Assembly (NCBI GenBank): GCA_015680685.1
Contig: MNCI01033649.1
Coordinates: 114,430-178,429 of the forward strand
From: Gnetum montanum
Lineage: Eukaryota > Streptophyta > Gnetopsida > Gnetales > Gnetaceae
DNA length: 64,000 nt
Direction of reading: 5' to 3'
Shown here: piece after piece, positions 11,647-23,517 of the stretch
How positions within the stretch are numbered: position 1 is the first letter of the stretch
How the letters are laid out: each line of letters begins with the position of its first letter
Notes under the pieces: model-generated
Told to the model about the DNA's origin: nothing
The model's database searches: none
The model's input: only the letters and a program-made list of their open reading frames with translations
Position numbers and translations under genes: made by a program

Positions 11647-12929
11647 ATGACCAGGGCTTCATCTACAATAGCAATATGTGAATTTTTTTCAGAATCCATG
11701 GCCCACAAGAAGGTTGTAACATCAAGGGAACCACACAAGAAGTAGTCAAAGGAAGTATCCACTAGCAATCCAAGCACATATGATCCTTAGTTTCGATCAA
11801 TTAGCACCTAGCACTAGTTTGAGGTAACTCAAACCATTTCTATCATTTTAAGCATTCTCTTTCTTTCCCATAGCATAGACAGAAGGAGTTAATGAGTTTT
11901 TTTTAAGTGTTAAATTGGGCTACCTTCATTTGTATGGATTTTTATGTGCCTAAAATTCTCATCAGAGAATTGTATTGTAACATTGTTGTTACAAATGCTT
12001 CTATTGGGGCATTCACTACCATTGTTGGGGGTTTACTAATTGATGTGTCTCCTTAAGTTATTATTGCATTACTTGGGATTTCTATTGCTACTATATTTAG
12101 AGCCACCATTCATTCCATGAGTGACATTTCTACAAATGGTGTAATTCTAGTTTTCCAGGATGAATTTTGTGATGCATTATTTAGGGAGCTAGTGTCTCTT
12201 CAGAGTGGGAGACTTTATAGGAGTCAAATGGCACTAGATGCTTTCATCTTATCAGTCACCATTTTGTATAACATTATTGTAAAAGGAGGAAGTTATAACT
12301 ATTTTTTGTCTACCCAGTCATTTATTTTCTACTACCTTCTTATAGGATAGCCATTGGACTTGGGTCATACTCTCTATTGTGACATGTTGTGTTTGTTTAC
12401 CTAGGAAAGAATCCTTGGGTATGCTTACCTCATTAGCTTGTTGATCCATTAGAGAGGTGTACCCATTTTAGAGATGTCTTTGCTTAAAGGTAAGAGAAGC
12501 CTTAGTGAGTATGGAGTGAAGAGGAGCTCCTCCCATGCTAATGAAGTAGGACCCAACAGTAGGCCAACAAAATCCCAAAACAAGAAATCTTCATCACCAT
12601 CTTTGACCTCTCCTTAATTAAGAAGGTCTAAATCAATTAGTGGTTAGGTGAGATCTTCACTAAAGAAGCTACTTTGGCTTTTTTCTCCTACCTTGGGGAT
12701 CATTGGTAGAAATATCTCTTACCTCCATTATAAACTGAACATAGTAGTTTTACCTTTTCCTATTGATGGGAAACAGTTTGAGGAGATCACCACTCTTCCC
12801 ATCTTAGATAGTGAGGAGGACCTTCCTGCTCTATTAAGCCATTTAGTAGTAGCTAGACTTTCCTGGGCCTATGACTTGAAAAATAAGTCTAATTCAAAGG
12901 AGCTTGATCTACCACCAACACATGTTTAG
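11647..12929 (+). pseudogene. ORF2 of element D: conserved non-pol protein, plant transposon-protein-like
   Basis: It starts MTRASSTIAI at 11647, matching MTRAPSFIAI in E1 and E2. The core around 11935-12200 reads LIRELYCNIV, then GGLLIDVSP, then STNGVILVFQDEFCDALF. The pattern LIRE.Y...V followed by a G..IDVSP segment resembles the domain annotated as putative plant transposon protein, found in uncharacterised ORFs of plant LTR elements. That is recognition by pattern only. Open pieces are 12117-12350 and 12648-12929, with one frameshift and stops between. The tail (KKLLWLF onward) is missing from E1 and E2. It occupies the place where Sireviruses carry an env-like gene, although pol is absent here. 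Function unknown. Confidence 0.55.
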
Positions 12930-13561
12930 GGGGAGCATCCTAATCCCATGCAACCTTAACCTAGTTTACCTCATCAGGTTGATGCTCCTAGGTCTTTAGA
13001 GTAGTAGGCCATGGAGAGCATCTTTGAGACTTCATCCCAATGAAGGTCTACCGATCTCATCACCTATTAGAGGAAGGGTGATTTCTCATCTTCTTAGCTA
13101 GCTCCATCTTAGCAAGATCCACCAACTTCATCTTGATTTGAAGTGAAGCAATTAGAGTCCTTTTTGATGATGTCCAAAAAGGAGAAGACAATTTTTGATG
13201 ATGTACACATATGTGGTTTTTGTTGTGGACTTTCACGTATGTGATTTTTGTATATGCTAAGGATATTTTGGTAGTTGTACGTATTGTGGATAATTTATGG
13301 ATAGTTTATGGAGAGATTATGCTTGTACATCATGATTATGTATTTTTTTTGCTTTATTATGGAGACAAGTTTTACCTTTGCATAGTATAGTTTCACTTTA
13401 GATTTCATGCAATCTCTAGACTATGTCGTGAGCTTTAAAGCCATTATCCCAGTTATAACCTTAGCTACCATTGAAATTTATATGTCTTAAGTATTGTTAT
13501 AATTTAATCTTGCTTAAATTGCATGTCTACTAACCCATGTTCTTAAGCTTTGAACATCACC
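12930..13561 (+). other. 3' non-coding part of element D
   Basis: No sustained open frame follows ORF2. The region leads to the polypurine tract. A short piece near 13170-13240 (GATGATGT repeated) is low complexity. Nothing else was seen. Confidence 0.5.
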
Positions 13562-13572
13562 AAAAAGGGGAA
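13562..13572 (+). other. Polypurine tract of element D
   Basis: AAAAAGGGGAA lies immediately before CAT and the TGTTGACC start of the 3' LTR. It would prime plus-strand DNA synthesis. A run of A then G just before a TGTTG LTR start is typical of Sireviruses. Confidence 0.75.
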
Positions 13573-13575
13573 CAT

Positions 13576-14669
13576 TGTTGACCTTTTGCTATATCAAAAC
13601 TTTAAGAAAAATGCAGAAAAAAGGATGTTTGTTGTGGATGTTGTATTTACAAGTCATGAACAAGGACTCAAAGAAGCATGGCACTTCATAGAAAAATGAG
13701 AGCATGGACAAGTATGAAGACTACAAGCTAAATGAAGATGCTCTAAGGATTGAGAAGAAACCAAACTAGTGAGAGAAAGCCTCAAGAACCAAAGATCAAA
13801 TGTTGAGAAAACGTCTCCAAGGAGCAAAAAATATATTGGCTAAATGGAATTCTTTCATAAGAAGACATCTTCCAAAAATAGGATATGACTCCTTTCGAAA
13901 GAATACATCTCTCTAAAGATGTCTCACTTTATAAAGAGACGTCTCTCTAGAATTGAGGTAGATCTCATGTAGATGTCCCAACTTCGAAAGAGACATCTAC
14001 ACTAGCCATTAACTAGCCATTACATGAATTCAAAGATATTTTTTGAAACTCTGTTGCAATAAGAAGACTTCAAATTCTTAAGTATTGTGAAAGCATTGTT
14101 AACATCAAAGCTATCATTGTATCTTCTATGCTATTGTACTTGTGTACTTCATTTGTCACATCATTTACTTGATTGTTTGTAGAATTGTGCTTCAAAGTAC
14201 AAGGACTTGTAATTTAACATACACTCTTTCATTTTGTTTTTTTTTCTCTCTTTCTTATAGCCCTACGGGGTTGATGTGCTTCTTGTAAGAAGGCATCATA
14301 ATTGAGCTTGTTGGGATCTTAGAGGATTGAGTGTTTATACAACATCAAAACACTCCAAAGCAAAGCTCAATTTTGTAAAGGTTGTGGAATCCTTAAAACC
14401 ATATTCTAAGCTTATGGAGACCTTGTGGGACTAAGTGGTTTCACTATGACAAAACACTCCAATGTAGAGCTCAGAGCTTGTACATGGTGTTGTACCCTTC
14501 AAACCACATTTTTAAGAAACAAAGTTTGGAGGTGTGTAAGGATTCTATCCTTCGAGTGTGGACATATCCAAGTTGGGGAACCACATAAAATTTGGGTGTG
14601 GTTCTTATGGCTGATCAATTTTCATTTTGAGGAACTTATTCAAGCCCCTTTCTAAGTTCTTGATCCTCA
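13576..14669 (+). repeat. 3' LTR of element D
   Basis: It starts TGTTGACCTTTTGC and ends GATCCTCA, directly followed by the target-site duplication AGTCT. It carries the second copy of the AGATGTCT cluster (about 13855-14000). It is clearly diverged from the 5' LTR. Confidence 0.88.
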
Positions 14670-14674
14670 AGTCT

Positions 14675-17600
14675 TATCTAATCTTTTCAAGATCTCAAAT
14701 ATTTATGTGAATTTGATAAGATATTTTTCTTCTTCATACAAATATCTTAGCCTATAATGCTACTACAATTACAAATGGGATCATTACATTACTAAAAGCA
14801 TTGCAAATGATATGAAATCCTTATCTACTTTAAAAAACTAATAGAATAAGATATCTATTCTCACTTGGAATATTTGAAAATAACTCTATCACATCATTAT
14901 TCAACTAGTTATATCAAATAAATATTGAAAAATAGATAGAAGAAATTTAGAAGCTTTTCTTACTTGATGAATTTACATTGAAAAGATAAATACAATATGA
15001 TATCATTATTTTTGAAGAAAAAATAATGTCATTAGAAGTTGAAGCTATTTGTTAATTTATAGCCTATATTCATAATCTTTTTAAATCTTTGTCGGATAAA
15101 TACTTCAAAACAATGATGATTATTGGAAATTGTGTAGGGTGCTATGTGTTTCATGCTCTTGTTTATTTTCTTAAAGTTTTTGTTAAAGTTTATTTACGAT
15201 GTTGTCCATATGATCTAGGTGGTTAGGAAGTTTGTGTATCAAAAAATAAACTTCATAAAATAATATGCATACACATGTGCATGTGCATAAAGTAGTGGGT
15301 TGTTTATGTATTTAAGTCTTTTGATGTGGTGTCATACATAATAAAAAGATTCTTTTTAGTGGGTTATTAGTAATGAAGGTATTCAAGTTAGAAGATGATG
15401 GAGAGCTCATTCATGACTCTTATTGGTAAGTGAAGTAGTGGCGACTTCATTGCCCACTTTCTTACCTTGTATAAATATGTGCTCATGTGCTACCGATATT
15501 TCCTAAGAGGAGGGCATCTATTATTTTGCCATTTTTGTATGTTTAATTCATTTTTTCTATGCTAAAGTCCTTAAAATCATTTTTCTCTTTGATTCTCTTA
15601 TTCTCTTAATGATTTACTTACATCAAATTCCTTCAAGCTTTTAATTCTCTAAAATAGGTTCACATTCTCTCATGGTGCTCTCATTATCTCATCAAAAGCT
15701 CTCAGTCTCTCACTAAGATCTTATTTTTACAAATAGATCTTATTTCTCATCATTGTTACAATTTGATTTACAATCTAAGCTTTCAAACTAATCCAATTCT
15801 TGATCTTTTTCAATTTTCAAGGATTTTAAAGAAGTTAATCAAATATATTTTTTCTAACTATTTTAGTTTAATTAAAGGTTGATTATTAACCAATTGGAGG
15901 TGTACATATTATTTTTGATGTTTTTATAAGTATTTTTTGAATTTGTACATAGATCTTAATCAAAGTTCTTCATCCCATGTATTTTCAAAAGTTCATGTAG
16001 AACCACAACCTAGCCATGAACTCATCACAACTTGTGATGAGCTTAATTTTGATTTTTAGATATACCATAACTCATGGTCAACTTATGATTAGTCATTCTT
16101 CTATACCACAACCTATGGTTAGCTTATGGTTACTTACATAATGACCATAACTTATGGTCAAATTATGGTGTTTTTTCTTACATATTACAACTCGTGGTTT
16201 GTACCTTTGTCAACCATGACCTCCATTTCATATTTAGCAATAATTTTTTATCACTCATAATTAATGATGACCTCATGATGTGAGATCACGATCCATGGAA
16301 GAAATACTAGGCTCATGGAAGATTGACTATGACTGATGCTATAATACTACAATCCCTTGCCAATCATGATCTAGTGTGAGCCAGAATTCTTACCATAGAT
16401 ACATCTTAAGGATTAATTCCATCACTTAAAATTCTAATAATGATAAAAATCCATGACAAAGGATGTCTTCATGAGGGAGTCATATGGCTTAACAAAGGGA
16501 ATGTTCAAGAGTACATTCTTTATTTTGATCTAAAGCAAGTTCATAAATTGGTAAAACAAGTACTATTTCAAAACCTTTAAATAAATGTAGATGAAAAAAA
16601 CATTTATATTTGAATAGTATTAGTGAGGCCTTAATTCAAAGGCAAACTATTTATCCAGTATTATTTCACATGACTTGTAATGCATAATTACTAGAGCATG
16701 AATGGGATCTCATCATCTAAGATTTAAAATAAATGAATGACTTAACATTCCACATGAAGAATGAATATATCAACTATGCATTACATAGCTTTAAAGATGA
16801 ATACTTATTTTTCTACAGTATCCTACATTTAAGTACATTAGACATAGATGGATTATTATAGTTGCAAGTTTGGTTATTTTTTATTAAATGTTATCAAGAA
16901 TACGTGGTAATTTTCTTAATGATATTTTCAAAACTCATAGCATGTATATTTCTAATGTTCAATATATCTAGAGGGCTCATAGACACAATAAAATTTTAGT
17001 TGTAGTTTCATTTTTCTTAGTTTCCTATTAGGAAGGTATTTACTATATTGGGAATATTTTAATTTCAAACTCCTAAATTATAGCAAAACTCATTCTATTA
17101 AATTCATTATACAACTAACATTACTATATTATTATAAAAATTAGTATTTTACATTCTGTTGGTTGGTATTTTCTACTATGATATAATGAACTATATTTAT
17201 CTTTCTAGCTCATATTGGTTTATGAAATCTTTTAGTTAATTGTTGATTCTTCTATGATGCTTTAATTGTTGACTACGCTTGTGTCATGAATGACTAATTA
17301 AATTCTTATTGAATCAAGGATTATGTTGTGCTCATGCAAAATTTTCTTGAAGAGAATAGTTAATTTTATAATTTAACTCACTAAAAAGACAATATTAAAT
17401 ATCTATTTAAAGATATTTAATATGATTATAAAGATATTTTTTGATTTTTAAAAGTTATATAATGGTAAATTGATCATAAATGAGATTAAAAATGAGATCA
17501 TGAGTAACTTCCTAAAAAGGTAATTCATTTTCTATCATAATTCAAAATAAAAATATTGAATAATATTTACAAGTTCTTCATTGGAACTTAATAGTTTCTC

Positions 17601-19757
17601 AATGGTAAATTGATCCCTAATGAAATTTACAATAGATGGTAGTAAATTCCTAAGAAGGTAGTCATCTATAGGATTAGTTGGATAATATTTTCTAGATTGA
17701 AGGAAGTTTCCTTTTTCTTCATAAATAATTTTATCACTTGTTTCATCAACTATGATGACATCCTCTCATCTATACTAGTTGCCAATAATTTCAAAAAGCA
17801 TTATAAAAGCTTTTGAAAAATTGAAAGCATAGTTCCTTTGCGATAAAGTTTTTGACATTGTATTTAGAAACAAGTGAATTTAGGTTTTGCATAAAGATCC
17901 TTAATAAGATAATTTACTATTCTTTCTACATTAGGTGACTAAGCTAAAAAGCATAATGCATATTTAAATCCTTCTTTAATTGAGTATGAAACTCATGCAT
18001 ACTAGGTTGAATATAGTAGTACTTTTTCTCAAGAATAATGCCATATTTTGTCATAAACCATCTTTAGTTCTTTTGCATTTTAAAAATGCACATCCCTTAC
18101 AAGTACCTTGTTTAAGTTCATTATGACCATTTTTTCCTTTTATTTTTTCATTTTTATTTGCAAATATTCACAATATGTTCAACAACTAATAATATCATTA
18201 TTCCAATTTAAAATATTTAAAAATTAATTTTAAAATATTAAAATATTGAGAATGCATATTATAAATTATAATATTCATCATAATAAACATGAAAAAAAAT
18301 ATTAAAAAATCTTAATATGACAATAAACTTGTTAAATGAGAAATAACAAAATAGAATTGAAGATAGTTACTAAATATTATAAGCATCTTGTATGCTAGTT
18401 AAAGATATTTAATATATTGTATAGGATTCTCCTTCTATACCTTTGTACATCTAATGCCCTAAATGATATTTTCCTTATATTTATAATGTTTATTGCATAA
18501 TATTTTCCTTACATAAACATCACAATCACATCCATTTCTTTGTCATGGTATATTTCTTTGAAATAATTATCTCCATAGTTCCTAATGAAATTAACCCTCT
18601 CTATTATAAAGAGTATGTTGTTTCTTAAAGTACTTGAAAATAATATCATTTTTCTCATTTTATTCAACATTACTATGAAGAAGATCCATGAGTAATATTA
18701 AACTTGTCATGATGATAATAATAAGAACCCAATTAAATATACTTCTTTCAATCTTGATGTTTAGTGGAAAAAAAAAAATTTGGTATATGATAAATGTAAT
18801 GCCTCATTAATGTATCAATTTTAAAATAATTTTTCTTAATTTTAACTCCCCATCTTAGCCTTTATATGTTCTACATAATTCAGGTAATAATGAAAAATAA
18901 AAAAAATAATATGTTGAATGAAATTACAAGATTGATTGCATATTTTTGAAATAATATTTGAATATTGTATCTTCTATCTCTTGTTTTGATCTTAAACTTC
19001 TTAAATCCTTTCCTATGATAGCATCACCATCCACCAAAAGTAATACCTCATAATAGTATTTTGGCAAAGGCACTGCGTTATAAATTTCAACTTCATTAGC
19101 TCTTCAAACTATTTCTTTTAATTTATCTAATCAACAAGAATTAAAGCATAGATGTTAGACATATTGGAAATATGTTAATAGAATAGATATTAAGAAATGA
19201 ATTAACATAATATTATTACTATAATGCCTAATTATATTTAATAACTCTATCATTTTTCTAATTTAAAATGATAAGATAGAATAAAATATAGGATCATACC
19301 TTGTTTATTAGGAATTTTTTTAGAACATACATAGAATTATATATAAAATTAAGTATATCCATATAAATAAAATTATAAGACATAAAATTATTTTCCAAAT
19401 GTGGTCTCAATGCATTTTTTGGGTGTCTTTGCACTAATGTTTTTTAAAATAGTTGATGATGGTAGACTTCTTTCCTAAAACATAGAGAATAAAATCTATT
19501 ATAATAATTATTTAAGTAATTATTAAAACTTAAATTAAACATGTTGTATTATAGTTACCTTACTCTTATTTGTAGGACCCCGACTTGTTATGCTTTATCT
19601 AAGGATTTGAAAAGAGATTTTGTAAACAAAACATTAGAATTTAGTAGATTGAATCATTCCCTTACTAAAGAAATTTCTCTTTACATTACTTCAATGAACA
19701 TATAAACTTACCAAGTCCTCATCTATTTCTATTTCTTCATCATCAATAAAATTATTA
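14675..19757. other. Gene-poor AT-rich sequence
   Basis: No supported coding sequence was found over 5 kb. One TATAAATA box near 15470 is followed by a leader-like pyrimidine-rich stretch (15500-15780) with repeated TCTC and CTCTCA words. This could be the promoter and R/U5 of an unrecognised decayed LTR, but no partner repeat was found. A palindromic repeat tract lies at 16005-16215. The remainder shows only A/T-rich simple sequence. Confidence 0.5.
16005..16215. repeat. Short palindromic repeat tract (ACCATAAcTTATGGT type)
   Basis: Variants of ACCATAACTTATGGT (two 7-bp arms around one base) recur about five times over 200 bp: CACAACTTGTGATG near 16030, ACCATAACTCATGGT near 16065, ACCACAACCTATGGTT near 16110, ACCATAACTTATGGT near 16145, and a weaker one near 16185. 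Spacing is roughly 40-50 bp. Each can form a small hairpin. Origin unknown. Confidence 0.5.
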
Positions 19758-20070
19758 TTAGAGCCCTAAGTCTCTTAATCTTATGTCTCCTCCTTGGCTT
19801 TCTTTCCTTTGACATCCTAAATTTCTAGTATTAGTATTGGTCTTTAGGATATCTAATGTCAAATGGCTTCTCATCCATTGCATTTTATATCTTAGTTGTT
19901 GCAGATCATAAGAAGCAACAAATATTATCATCATGCATAGATATAGCACCAATATATTTGTATGTAAGCAATCCTCTAATTAGTCTACTACAATAGAACA
20001 ATGATATGATGAAGAAGATATCCTTTGTAATCATTTTATCCTTCATTAAGATGACATTGATAAGCTTACT

Positions 20071-21911
20071 TCAAAAATCAATTGATCTATATGAATTATA
20101 ATCTACATCTTCTAGAATAGTAGCATTTGGAAGGATATCTTTAACTGCTTCCACATCAACTGTATTCATTTTATTAATATGACAATCATAATCTTCAAAT
20201 ACTTTTGGTAATTCTACTATTTCTATCATTATGAAGAAACAATAAATCAAAACATACATAGTTTTCTTCTTATAATGGTCACTCAAACAATATCTAAATG
20301 AGATGTTATTATAGATACATTCCTTAAGGTCATTTATATAAAAATTAAATAAATGGTAGTTCTGTATGTCAATATTTATAACTACTCTAGAGAATATAGT
20401 GATTATCCTTTGAATAAATTTAAATAAATTATTAAAAAAACAAAAGAATCTGTAATAGTTGTGTTTTCAAAATCCATGAGTAGATAATCGATTTCTCCAT
20501 GGAGGATAATCTCTTTTCATATTTTTGCAATGTAAAGTCTACAAACTCAAGGATTTTTTCTATAGCAGAAAAACTATCTATTTCCTAGATGAATGTGACT
20601 ATCATCTCCTTTGTAGCTAGATACTTCAAGTGTTGATGGAGCATTCACTAAACTAAAGGCTCAAGCCTTAGTTCACATTTAGCGAACTCTACATTACTAA
20701 GTAGACTCACAAATATATAATCATCAATTGAATATTTATAATAATATTCATATTTAAAAGTTAATATATTTGAAAATATAATTTTAATATGATGAAATTA
20801 AACTATTAAATCTCTATTAATAAAAAAATTGCATAAGAACTAGTTTTAATAAATGTGAGTGCTTTATCTAGTTACATTTATGTACTAGTATGATCATTCT
20901 ATTTATTATTAATTTGAAAGGTTCATCCTTTCCTTCCAGATATTTAAAGCACATATCTCCAACAAGTAGCACATCAACACTTTTTTCAATTTCATGTGGG
21001 TGCAAACCATATAGTGAGTGAAAAAGATTTGCAATCAAATATTTTAGGTTGTTCTCCTTGAAATTTTCATTTGATGAAATCATGGGATAGCACTGCAGTA
21101 TACCAATTTGACACATAGTAAATATTTCATTCCACCTCTTAAAGAGTACATCATCAACATAAAGAGAGATTTTTCTTTTCTATAAAGCCTTGAATGTTGA
21201 TACACTATAAGTTAAAAAATAAGAAAGATAACTTAAAATAAGATAATCTCATTATGCATAACCTATAAGTGTACTTAGAGTTCTTATCATATAAAATCAA
21301 TATAACAAACTTACTTAAATATAAATTTAAGGCTACTGTAAATAGGTTGTAGCTTTTTAGACATTCCTCTAGTTAATAGTCTATGAATGTTATTTTGTGA
21401 CAGATAGCTTCTAGCATGCCTTAGCATCTCTATGTATGATGGATCATATTTCATTCCTTGTACCTAATTCTAAGAATAAAAAATATTTGTAATTATTGAA
21501 ACTAGTGTATCTACTTTCAAAACCCTAGCATGATGAACTCAATAAATATTCTTAATAGCATGTTCAACATCAACTCTTTCTAGTAAAATCTTAGCTACTA
21601 AATTAAGTGTTGTCCATCTAGAATCTAGAAACATATATCCTTAGCATGAATTTTAGTTTCATTTATTGGCATTAATCCCTTATCATTAAAAGCCTTGTAG
21701 GCCATCAATATACAATCATGCACAATAGTAATAGTAACAAGATTCTTTATCATTAAGGAAATAAGTTTCTCAACATATTTCATACTCATAGTCCAAACAC
21801 TAAGCCTATTAGGAGGTTGATTACATTGGTCAATTTTGATCTAATAGCTTGTTGAGAAACTAGGATGGAAATATTCTCTCTTGGTCTTTGCTAGCTTAAT
21901 TCCCTTATTTA
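20071..21911 (-). pseudogene. Unrecognised multi-exon gene relic
   Basis: Five or six minus-strand blocks read like real protein rather than chance. Block 1 (21911-21634) contains PPNRLSVWTMSMKYVEKL and YKAFNDKGLMP. Block 2 (21633-21490) has FLDSRWTTLNLVAKILL after a one-base frame change, with one stop. Block 3 (21470-21305) has YDPSYIEMLRHARSYL. Block 4 (21176-20868) has LFHSLYGLHPHEIEKSVDVL and YLEGKDEPFKLIINRM. Block 5 (about 20640-20440) has IEKILEFVDFTLQKYEKRL. Block 6 (20286-20071) ends SYRSIDF and stop. Block 3 ends at a GTAAGT donor and block 4 begins after a TTTATAG acceptor, so the gaps of 100-250 bp could be introns. A frameshift and stops suggest it is dead. I do not recognise the family. 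A host gene or an old virus-derived sequence are both possible. The small frame at 19758-19952 may be a further exon. Confidence 0.4.
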
Positions 21912-21959
21912 CAACCTAGAATAGATTCATTCCAGAAATAAATCACCTTCAAATACTAA

Positions 21960-22905
21960 ATCTAGATATTATGCAAAGATAGAAATTTTTGGCTAGAAAA
22001 AAAACTATCTATCTTCAATTAGTTTATTAAAAGATTACAATAGAGTTCACAAAACCCACAAACATCCAAAATATTTCATAGTCAACAATATGACAAAGCA
22101 TGAGGTTCTGCAACCACACAATGGGTATTCTTAATGTATGACACAAACAATACAAAATCTCCTCCATAACCAAAAATTGAGATCTCAACTCATAAGTAAT
22201 ACATAAGAGAATAGAACACAGAGATCAATGCACCACATGTTGATCTTAGAGTTGCAGTTAATGTGCTCACCAACTCTCTCTTAGCTCCTCACTTCCAAGA
22301 GGATTCTCTCTTACTCATGGTCATCAACAATGATGAATACAATAATATGTATGAAAACCTAGATGAAAAGAAATCTAGAAAGATTTCTTCAACTCAACTT
22401 GAGGCTCTTTAGATGTTTTCCAAGTCTTCTCATCTTCTTCCTAACTATTTCAATTCCTTTATCATCATGTTCTAGGTATTTCCGAAATTGGAACAAGCAT
22501 TTTTGGGATCTTCCCTAGTTGTATAGGTTACCTTTATCCTTAGGAACAGGTCTTTTTATTATCCTAGCTCTCAAAAAAAACATATACTATTTTTCCAAGA
22601 CATCTCCTATGGATCCAAGATGTATTGCCCATGATTTCTTGCATGAGATGTCTTGCCTGGGATATCTCCTCTAAGATGCCTTACATTTGGCTAAGACATC
22701 TCCTCTAAATTCAAGATATCTCATATCACCTCTAGGTCTTAGCCAAGATGTCTTCTAGTCCTCTAAGACATCTCTCTAGAGTCCAAAATCTACAAAACAC
22801 ACATGTAGGAAAGAACAAAAGGATCAAAAGAGGTGTTCCTACACTAGCTCTCTTAGCCTTTACAAAGTGAACTCAAGTGAAGAAGCAAGTAGGGGTTGTA
22901 GTGAT
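21960..22905 (-). repeat. Probable 3' LTR of element B
   Basis: It lies immediately downstream of the integrase tail of B on the minus strand. A purine-rich GAGTGGGGAATC at about 22903-22914 could be the polypurine tract. Reading leftward, the sequence has LTR-like character: pyrimidine-rich blocks, a leader-like region near 22100-22350, and an AGACATCT/AGATGTCT cluster at 22598-22790. No second copy lies in the window, so the ends are not proven. Confidence 0.4.
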
Positions 22906-22995
22906 TCCCCACTCATGAAGCTTGGTCTTGCTAACTGATATAGCATCATCAACAAACTAATCCTTCCAATGGATCAAATATTCATGCCTCTTAAA

Positions 22996-23307
22996 TCAAT
23001 GAGTACTAGAAGTTTCCCTCCACTTAAGTACAATTACCTTCCTCTTAATCGAAGACATGGACCAATCAATAGTCCCCTTCAACTCATTGATGCTACCTTG
23101 TATGGTCTCATCATTAACTGGTTCATGATAGTGCACAAGATTTGAAACATTAAACACAAAATACATACTAACATTGTTTGGTAAATCAATATCAAAGGCA
23201 TTATCATTAATCTTAGCCTTGATTTTGAAATGCCCTACCTTCTTAGCTTTCAATTTAGAGAAGTTAACACTTCTCAACCACTTCTTCTTTAAGTGCAACA
23301 AAATCAA
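22996..23307 (-). pseudogene. Integrase C-terminal (GPY/F-like) module of B
   Basis: A 103-codon frame reads VNFSKLKAKKVGHFKIKAKI, then NDNAFDIDLP, then FVFNVSNLVHYHE. This is the well-known gypsy post-integrase pattern (SKL.PKK.GPF.I..KI..NAY.IDLP and FNVSDL..Y). G-H-F replaces G-P-F. The segment after it (GTIDWSMSSIKRKVIVLKW) may be a chromodomain remnant, since chromodomains there often read VLVKW. In a live element this module contacts DNA and chromatin during integration. Confidence 0.75.
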
Positions 23308-23517
23308 GTTACCAACAATAAAATTAGACTTCTATTTACCATCATTCCTTTTGAGAACTCTCTCTTTAGCCTTCTTTTAAAGATTGAATTTTACTTATGC
23401 ATGAAGATCCCTCATCTCTTGCACAAAATTAGCTCTAAGTGGAGCTTCACCATCAAAGCTTTTCAAAGTATCTATCATCTTTGAAGAGAACTTATAGTTC
23501 ACCTCAAATGAGATTTT

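Larger units (their letters stand above)
8239..14674 (+). mobile_element. Element D: complete non-autonomous Sirevirus-like Ty1/copia element
   Basis: Two LTRs of about 1093 bp (8244-9336 and 13576-14669) begin TGTTGACC and end CTCA. They are flanked by a perfect 5-bp target-site duplication AGTCT at 8239-8243 and 14670-14674. An initiator-Met primer-binding site follows the 5' LTR and a polypurine tract precedes the 3' LTR. The interior encodes a two-zinc-knuckle gag and a second ORF, but no protease, integrase, RT or RNase H could be found. It must therefore have relied on an autonomous partner for reverse transcription and integration. By eye the LTRs differ at roughly one position in ten, so the insertion is old. 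A related, truncated element occurs at 38272 and 59432. Confidence 0.88.

Noticed and set aside
15465-15780. Promoter of a host gene (TATAAATA near 15470)
   Set aside because: No open frame follows, and AT-rich sequence gives such boxes by chance; mentioned only as a weak possibility.
21490-21911. MSH4-like protein (because of a PPN.L phrase)
   Set aside because: Only a few residues agree; the following blocks do not fit MutS-family order or motifs.
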